Assembly (NCBI GenBank): GCA_003326195.1
Contig: LXQE01000096.1
Span: forward strand, 2,179 to 40,445
Reading direction: 5' to 3'
Source of the DNA: Nostoc punctiforme NIES-2108
Lineage (GTDB): Bacteria; Cyanobacteriota; Cyanobacteriia; Cyanobacteriales; Nostocaceae
Length of the DNA: 38,267 nt
The position numbers were made by a program, and so were the translations under genes. Shown piece by piece: positions 33,050 through 38,267 of this stretch; positions within the stretch are counted from its first letter, which is position 1; each line of letters opens with the position of its first letter. The notes under the pieces are model-generated. The model was given only the letters and a program-made list of their open reading frames with translations. It was not told the DNA's origin and searched no databases.

Positions 33050-34210
33050 ATGCTAAAAATTGTAGTTGATGCCACCCCAGTGGATTCCAAACCCAGTGGG
33101 GTTGGTTTTTATGTTGCTAATTTAATATGCGCTCTTGATGTATTACAAAAACAGGAAAATTTTCAGTTAGGAGTAGTCTATCAACCAGGGTTGAAAAATT
33201 GGCTTCGGCGTGACTTCAGTTTTCCTGAATCCTTGAAACATTCTTTTCAAGAGCATCTTCTGCCTTTACCTGTAAGAATCTCAGATTTATTATTAGCTTT
33301 AGACTTTAAACCTAGTTTATTTTACTTTGAAAAATATTTTGGTTCTCCAGATATATTACATGGTACAAATTACTCAGTTTATCCCTGTCAAAATAGTTTA
33401 AATGTAATGAATATTTACGATCTGACTTTTATTAAATATCCTAACTATATAGATTCAGTCGTAAAAACATATACAGAAAAGGTAAAGCGATGTTTACAGT
33501 GGACAGATTTAGTTTTAACCATTTCAGAAAGCTCTAAAAAAGATATTATTAAATATTTGCAAGTAGATCCCAAAAAAGTCTACGTCACACCTTTAGCTAG
33601 TCGCTACTATCCTAATTACTTGTCTGAGGAAATTGCCCAAAGGCTAGAAAAGGAAGCCAATTATGATTTCTCCAAGCCATATCTACTTTTTGTCAGCACA
33701 ATAGAGCCAAGAAAAAATATTAATACTATAATTACAGCCTTTAATTTTTTAAAAGAAAAGTACAAAATGGAACATCAATTAATATTGATTGGTAAAAAAG
33801 GATGGAATTACGAACCGATATTTGCGGCTATTGAAAATTCGCCTTGGGCAAACCAAATTCATCATCTTAATTACCTATCTAATGAATTAGTTGCATTATT
33901 TTACTCAAAAGCTGATGTCTTCGTTTATCCATCTCACTACGAAGGGTTTGGTTTACCCGTATTGGAAGCAATGACTCTAGGTGTTCCTGTGATTAGTTCT
34001 AATACTTCTTCAATTCCAGAAGTTACAGGAGATGCCGCTATCCTAGTTGACCCTAATAACCCTATCCAACTAGGGGAAGCCATACTGAAAGTAATCAGTG
34101 ATTCCCAGTTACGCCAAGAATTAATTAATAAAGGGAAAGCCAGAGCAAAATTATTTTCTTGGGAAAGAACGGCAAAAGAAACATTAAACGCTTACAGAAC
34201 CCTTATTTAA
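33050..34210 (+). CDS. Glycosyltransferase family 4
   Basis: 386 aa. GT-B fold with DATPVDSKPSGVGFYVANL near the start, LFVSTIEPRKNINTIITAF and PSHYEGFGLPVLEAM with the E-x7-E motif. It fits mannosyl- or rhamnosyl-type GT4 enzymes, and its position between gmd and another GT4 suggests a GDP-linked donor, but this is only inferred. Stop TAA overlaps the next ATG (TAATG), a sign of translational coupling. Gap to gmd is 8 bp. Confidence 0.9.
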   Translation: MLKIVVDATPVDSKPSGVGFYVANLICALDVLQKQENFQLGVVYQPGLKNWLRRDFSFPESLKHSFQEHLLPLPVRISDLLLALDFKPSLFYFEKYFGSPDILHGTNYSVYPCQNSLNVMNIYDLTFIKYPNYIDSVVKTYTEKVKRCLQWTDLVLTISESSKKDIIKYLQVDPKKVYVTPLASRYYPNYLSEEIAQRLEKEANYDFSKPYLLFVSTIEPRKNINTIITAFNFLKEKYKMEHQLILIGKKGWNYEPIFAAIENSPWANQIHHLNYLSNELVALFYSKADVFVYPSHYEGFGLPVLEAMTLGVPVISSNTSSIPEVTGDAAILVDPNNPIQLGEAILKVISDSQLRQELINKGKARAKLFSWERTAKETLNAYRTLI

Positions 34211-35304
34211 TGAAAATAGTAGATAATACCTCTGCCAAACAATTAATTATTAACTTATCTATTCTCTTATCTAAACCAACAGGTATAGGCAACTATGCTC
34301 AAAACCTTTTTCCTTATTTAAAATCTTTCCAACCCACTTTATTAACAGCGCACAAATATCCCGATTTTGACTTCTATCCAGTGCCGTCAAACTTAACACC
34401 AGACCACGGTACAAAAGGTCATTTTAACCGACTGCTCTGGACACAATTTCAACTACCACAAATATATAAAAACCTCAAATCGAGTCTCTTGTTCTCCCCG
34501 CTACCGGAAGCACCCCTATATACTGACTGTCGTTTTGTTGTCACATCTTTTGATATGATACCGCTGCGCTTTGCCAAAGGCTTATCACCACTCAGAGCCT
34601 ACCACCGCTACTATACTCCCCAAGTTTTTAAGCAAGCTCAACATATTATTTGTATTTCTCAAACTACGGCTAAAGATATCACCGATTTTTACGAAATTCC
34701 CGCCAGCAAAATTACTGCGATTCCTTTGGCGCACGATCGCACTCACTTCCTTCCTCTCAACCTCCCCACCAGCAACTACTTTCTCTATATTGGCCGCCAA
34801 GATCCTTACAAAAACATCCAACGACTCATCAGTGCTTTTGCGGCGTTACCTAACTGCAAAGACTATGAACTATGGTTAGTAGGGCCAATTGATTCGCGTT
34901 ACACTCCGACTTTAAAAGTGCAAGTTGCAGAATTGGGTGTAATTAATCAGGTGAAGTTCCTTGACTATGTTCCTTACAGTGAATTACCAAAAATCATCAA
35001 TCAAGCGATCGCTCTGGTTTTCCCCAGTCTATGGGAAGGTTTTGGTTTACCTGTCCTGGAAGCAATGGCTTGTGGCACTCCCGTCATTACCTCCAATCTC
35101 TCTTCTTTACCTGAAGTGGCTGGCGATGCGGCGATTCTGATCGATCCCTACAACACTGGAGAAATTACAGAGGCGATGCAGGCTGTTGCAACTAATTCGG
35201 AATTGCGATCGCGCCTTTCTAGTCAAGGTATCACTCACTCTCAACAATTCAGTTGGGAAAAAACAGGAAAAGCAACCGCCGAAGTCTTATCCCGTTACCT
35301 ATAA
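34210..35304 (+). CDS. Glycosyltransferase family 4
   Basis: 364 aa from ATG 34210, which shares its A with the previous stop (TAATG). The frame is open upstream to 34159, but that would overlap 52 bp of the previous gene. Motifs: LSKPTGIGNYAQNLF, YFLYIGRQDPYKNIQRLI and PSLWEGFGLPVLEAMACG with the E-x7-E pair. A sister of the preceding GT4 by general pattern, but divergent enough to have its own specificity. It is probably co-transcribed with gmd. Confidence 0.9.
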   Translation: MKIVDNTSAKQLIINLSILLSKPTGIGNYAQNLFPYLKSFQPTLLTAHKYPDFDFYPVPSNLTPDHGTKGHFNRLLWTQFQLPQIYKNLKSSLLFSPLPEAPLYTDCRFVVTSFDMIPLRFAKGLSPLRAYHRYYTPQVFKQAQHIICISQTTAKDITDFYEIPASKITAIPLAHDRTHFLPLNLPTSNYFLYIGRQDPYKNIQRLISAFAALPNCKDYELWLVGPIDSRYTPTLKVQVAELGVINQVKFLDYVPYSELPKIINQAIALVFPSLWEGFGLPVLEAMACGTPVITSNLSSLPEVAGDAAILIDPYNTGEITEAMQAVATNSELRSRLSSQGITHSQQFSWEKTGKATAEVLSRYL

Positions 35305-35394
35305 ACTAACGCCAGAATTTAAATGCAATTATTTGGGATTTTGTCAAGATTTCAGATTATCTTGACTAATGACTTGTAATGAATCCTAATCTTT

Positions 35395-36471
35395 ATGAAA
35401 GCACTCATTCTTTCTGGCGGTAAAGGTACACGCTTACGTCCCCTCACCTACAGCGGGGCAAAACAACTTGTTCCAGTTGCTAATAAACCTGTTTTATGGT
35501 ATGGCATTGAAGAAATGGTCGCGGCTGGTATTACTGATATTGGCATCATTATCAGTCCAGAAACCGGGGCAGAAGTCCAAGGTAAAACCGGAAATGGAGA
35601 ATCCTTTGGAGCAAACATCACCTACATCGTACAAGATCAGCCACTTGGACTTGCTCACGCCGTCCAAGTGGCTCGTCCTTTTTTAGGAGATTCTTCCTTT
35701 GTCATGTACTTGGGCGATAATCTGATTCAACTAGGTGAGTTAAGTTACTTTCTGCAACAATTTAGCCAACAACAGCCAGATGCTCTGATTCTCTTACGTT
35801 CGGTTGCCAACCCTAGCGCCTTTGGTGTGGCTCAGGTGGATGAAACAGGACGGGTATTACAGTTAATTGAAAAACCCAAAGTTCCTCCTTCAAATCTGGC
35901 ATTGGTAGGGGTTTATTTCTTTTCTCACCTTATCTTTGATGCGATCGCCAATATCCAACCTTCCACCAGAGGCGAGTTGGAAATCACTGATGCCATTCAA
36001 TACTTAATCAATCAGAAAAAGCAGGTTGTAGCCCACAATCTCCAAGGTTGGTGGCTAGATACTGGTAAAAAAGATGATTTATTAGAAGCTAATAGATTAA
36101 TTCTCGATACCTATTTGACAGCATCAGTTGTGGGCGAAATCGATTCTCAAAGTCAGATTATTGGACGAGTGCAAATTGGTGCAAAATCTAAAGTAATTAA
36201 CTGCACAATTCGGGGGCCAGTGGTCATTGGTAGCAATTGTCATTTAGAAAACTGCTTTATTGGCCCTTATAGTAGCATCGCTAACAATGTCACATTAATT
36301 GATACCGATTTAGAACACAGTGTAATTTTAGAAGGTGCTAAAATTGTCGGCATCCATCAGCGCATTATTGATAGTGTGATTGGACAAAGGGCACAATTGA
36401 GTCTTGCACCCCGTCGCCCTAAAGCCTTGCGATTTATGATTGGTGATGACTGTCAAATTGAATTAACGTGA
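35395..36471 (+). CDS. rfbA: Glucose-1-phosphate thymidylyltransferase, long form
   Basis: 358 aa. The nucleotidyltransferase domain begins MKALILSGGKGTRLRPLTYS, with KQLVPVANKPV and YLGDNLIQ. A left-handed beta-helix follows (GRVQIGAKSKVINCTIRGP, HLENCFIGPYSSIANNVTL). The long form with this helix is typical of archaea, actinomycetes and cyanobacteria. It makes dTDP-glucose from dTTP and glucose-1-phosphate, the first step to dTDP-rhamnose. rfbC and rfbD follow. All motif residues are intact. A relaxed nucleotide preference (UTP) cannot be excluded. Confidence 0.93.
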   Translation: MKALILSGGKGTRLRPLTYSGAKQLVPVANKPVLWYGIEEMVAAGITDIGIIISPETGAEVQGKTGNGESFGANITYIVQDQPLGLAHAVQVARPFLGDSSFVMYLGDNLIQLGELSYFLQQFSQQQPDALILLRSVANPSAFGVAQVDETGRVLQLIEKPKVPPSNLALVGVYFFSHLIFDAIANIQPSTRGELEITDAIQYLINQKKQVVAHNLQGWWLDTGKKDDLLEANRLILDTYLTASVVGEIDSQSQIIGRVQIGAKSKVINCTIRGPVVIGSNCHLENCFIGPYSSIANNVTLIDTDLEHSVILEGAKIVGIHQRIIDSVIGQRAQLSLAPRRPKALRFMIGDDCQIELT

Positions 36472-36589
36472 TTTACTTGTTAAAAATAGGACAAGCCACA
36501 GTCAAAGTTGGAACACAGTGCCTGTAAAATATGAATGCGAAATTCATCTAACAATCACAACACTGCGTCACATCCGATAAATAATATTA

Positions 36590-37135
36590 ATGAGCATTGT
36601 AAATACCAAGATTCCTGAAGTTCTGCAAATTGAACCCCAAGTATTTGCAGACGATCGCGGTTTCTTTTTTGAAGCTTACAACCACCAAAAACTTGCTCAA
36701 GAGATAGGGATTGTTACGAACTTCGTCCAAGATAACCACTCTTGCTCTAAACAAAACGTCCTACGTGGATTGCACTATCAAATCCAACAACCTCAAGGTA
36801 AACTCATCCGTGCTGTTGTCGGTACTATTTTTGACGTAGCTGTAGATATTAGAAAAAGCTCTCCTACCTTTGGTAAATGGGTAGGTTCAGAACTCAGTGC
36901 TGAGAACAAACGCATATTGTGGATACCATTAGGCTTTGCTCATGGCTTCCTCGTGCTTTCAGAAATAGCGGAAGTTCTCTACAAAACTACAGATTACTAC
37001 GCGCCCCAAAGCGATCGCACAATTCTATGGAACGATCCAGATTTAGCGATAGATTGGCCACTTAGTGGACCACCGATTTTATCAGCTAAAGACGAAGCTG
37101 GTAAATCTTTCAGAACTGCTGAAGTATTTGATTAA
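36590..37135 (+). CDS. rfbC: dTDP-4-dehydrorhamnose 3,5-epimerase
   Basis: 181 aa cupin-type epimerase. Motifs: DDRGFFFEAYNHQK, FVQDNHSCSKQNVLRGLHYQ with the catalytic H62, and PLGFAHGFLVLSE. A Y-containing LYKTTDYYAP motif matches the acid site. It epimerises dTDP-4-keto-6-deoxyglucose at C3 and C5 in the third step of dTDP-L-rhamnose synthesis. Length is usual. It sits between rfbA and rfbD; the substrate-producing rfbB is not in this window. Confidence 0.95.
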   Translation: MSIVNTKIPEVLQIEPQVFADDRGFFFEAYNHQKLAQEIGIVTNFVQDNHSCSKQNVLRGLHYQIQQPQGKLIRAVVGTIFDVAVDIRKSSPTFGKWVGSELSAENKRILWIPLGFAHGFLVLSEIAEVLYKTTDYYAPQSDRTILWNDPDLAIDWPLSGPPILSAKDEAGKSFRTAEVFD

Positions 37136-37285
37136 GTAGTCATTGGTCATTGGTTATTAGTATATACCCCGTCTCTTGTGATACCCTAAGCTTACTTTTA
37201 TGGTGGGCGGAAAAACTTTGTCTTTCATCGGACTAATTCAAACCACGTTAAATAGTGGGCGTGGCTTCTCTTGGACAAATGACAA

Positions 37286-38176
37286 ATGACAAAATCAATT
37301 TTGCTGATTGGTAGCAACGGTCAAGTGGGCAAGGAACTGCAACAAATCCTCCCGTCCTACGGCAATGTTATTTCAGTAGCACGCCCAACAGTAGACCTTG
37401 CCCAACCCGATACCCTCCGCAACGTTATCAGATCCAAGCAGCCACAAATCATCATTAATGCCGCGGCTTACACTGCTGTAGACAAAGCCGAAAGCGAACC
37501 CGAACTTGCTACTGCTATTAATGCTACTGCACCTTTAATTCTTGCCCAAGAAAGCCAAAAATTAGGAGCTTTTCTAATTCATATTTCGACTGATTACGTT
37601 TTTGATGGCAATGGCTGTAGCCCTTACCAAGAAACCGATACGACTAATCCCTTGAGTGTCTATGGTAAAACCAAACTCGCTGGAGAAGAAGCTATTCGGG
37701 AAACTTGCGCCCATCATCTCATTCTCCGCACAGCTTGGGTTTATGGAACCTTTGGCAAAAGTAACTTTGTGAAAACCATGCTGCGACTAGGTGCAGAACG
37801 CCAAGAACTCCGTGTTGTCGCCGATCAAATTGGTAGCCCGACTTGGGCGCAAGATATAGCGGCAGTTATAGCCCAGACGATTCCCCTATTAACCTCAGAA
37901 ATTAGCGGCACTTATCACTACACTAATAGCGGCGTTGCTAGCTGGTATGATTTTGCCGTCGCCATTTTTGAAGAAGCTCAACAACTAGGCTTTCCTTTGA
38001 AAGTTGAACGTATTGTCCCCATTACAACTGCCGAATATCCGACACCAGCCCGTCGCCCTGCTTATTCTGTCCTTGCTTGTGGAAAAATTGCCGCAATTTT
38101 AGGGACTTATCCCCCCCATTGGCGACAAAGACTCCGGCAAATGCTCATAGATTTGAAAATTGAGCATGGGGCATAG
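37286..38176 (+). CDS. rfbD: dTDP-4-dehydrorhamnose reductase
   Basis: 296 aa extended SDR. NAD(P)-binding GSNGQVG (9-15), [25 protein letters not shown] and the YGKTKLAGE active-site Y-x3-K are all present. The late [15 protein letters not shown] segment is typical. It reduces dTDP-4-keto-L-rhamnose to dTDP-L-rhamnose, the last step. The ATG at 37286 lies inside an ACAAATG heptamer pair, without a visible Shine-Dalgarno sequence. A long heptamer array begins 7 bp after its stop. Confidence 0.94.
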   Translation: MTKSILLIGSNGQVGKELQQILPSYGNVISVARPTVDLAQPDTLRNVIRSKQPQIIINAAAYTAVDKAESEPELATAINATAPLILAQESQKLGAFLIHISTDYVFDGNGCSPYQETDTTNPLSVYGKTKLAGEEAIRETCAHHLILRTAWVYGTFGKSNFVKTMLRLGAERQELRVVADQIGSPTWAQDIAAVIAQTIPLLTSEISGTYHYTNSGVASWYDFAVAIFEEAQQLGFPLKVERIVPITTAEYPTPARRPAYSVLACGKIAAILGTYPPHWRQRLRQMLIDLKIEHGA

Positions 38177-38183
38177 GTCATTG

Positions 38184-38267
38184 GGCATTGGGCATTGGGC
38201 ATTGGGCATTGGGCATTGGGCATTGGGCATTGGGCATTGGGCATTGGGCATTGGGCATTGGGCATTG
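38184..38267 (+). repeat. GGCATTG heptamer array, at least 12 copies
   Basis: Twelve perfect GGCATTG units fill the last 84 bp and run off the window, so the full length is unknown. It starts directly after rfbD. Perfect identity indicates recent expansion by slippage. Confidence 0.95.

Noticed and set aside
34571..34879. 102-codon plus-strand frame inside the second GT4 gene
   Set aside because: It lies fully within a gene with secure GT4 motifs.
38184..38267. Heptamer array as a CRISPR array
   Set aside because: Seven-base units without spacers; this is a tandem repeat of the STRR type, and no cas genes are present.

Overview
The window looks like chromosomal DNA of a filamentous, heterocyst-type cyanobacterium (Nostoc/Anabaena/Calothrix group). 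This rests on three things: many GCGATCGC (HIP1) octamers; short tandem heptamer arrays (GGCATTG, CCCCATT, ATGACTA, ACAAATG types) between genes, as known from heterocystous cyanobacteria; and cyanobacterial photosynthesis genes (btpA, chlG, a petP-like gene, a Get3d-type ATPase, a VKOR-thioredoxin fusion, a PucC/BCD transporter). No rRNA, tRNA, CRISPR array, phage or complete insertion sequence was seen. 

Left part (about 1-17400), housekeeping and photosynthesis. In order: a VKOR-Trx disulfide oxidoreductase and btpA (minus strand); rimO and a DEAD-box RNA helicase (plus); an aldo/keto reductase (minus); then an accessory patch (7400-10100) with small unknown genes, a decayed VapBC-type toxin-antitoxin pair and an Rpn/DUF2887-like nuclease-fold protein. 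After this come a BCD-family transporter, an inositol-phosphatase-family enzyme, an unknown protein and a zinc alcohol dehydrogenase (plus). A minus-strand photosynthetic string follows: petP-like, get3d (ATPase plus alpha-crystallin-like domain), chlG and a small membrane protein with four clustered cysteines. 

Middle (17600-18500): a Uma2-family (DUF820) protein with a repeat-built charged tail, flanked by a 29-bp direct repeat that suggests a lost tandem copy. 

Right part (18700-38267) is a surface-polysaccharide cluster, all on the plus strand. It begins with a Wzm/Wzt-type ABC exporter. Then come methyltransferases, GT2 and GT4 glycosyltransferases, a polyprenyl-phosphate sugar transferase-like GT2, a large GT-C/PMT-like membrane glycosyltransferase and a small EamA/SMR-type membrane protein. 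GDP-mannose 4,6-dehydratase, two more GT4 enzymes and rfbA, rfbC and rfbD of dTDP-rhamnose synthesis complete it. The cluster can be read as nucleotide-sugar supply (gmd, rfbACD), cytoplasmic chain assembly and methylation (GT2/GT4/MT), export (Wzm/Wzt), and a possible late periplasmic decoration branch (26809, 27541, 31373 genes). rfbB and the enzyme that would use the gmd product are not in the window. 

The intergenic spaces carry repeats that deserve attention: heptamer arrays that supply start codons, inverted heptamer pairs, a 91-bp MITE-like element, a perfect 16-bp hairpin containing a stop codon, and a frameshifted remnant of an Ig-like domain.
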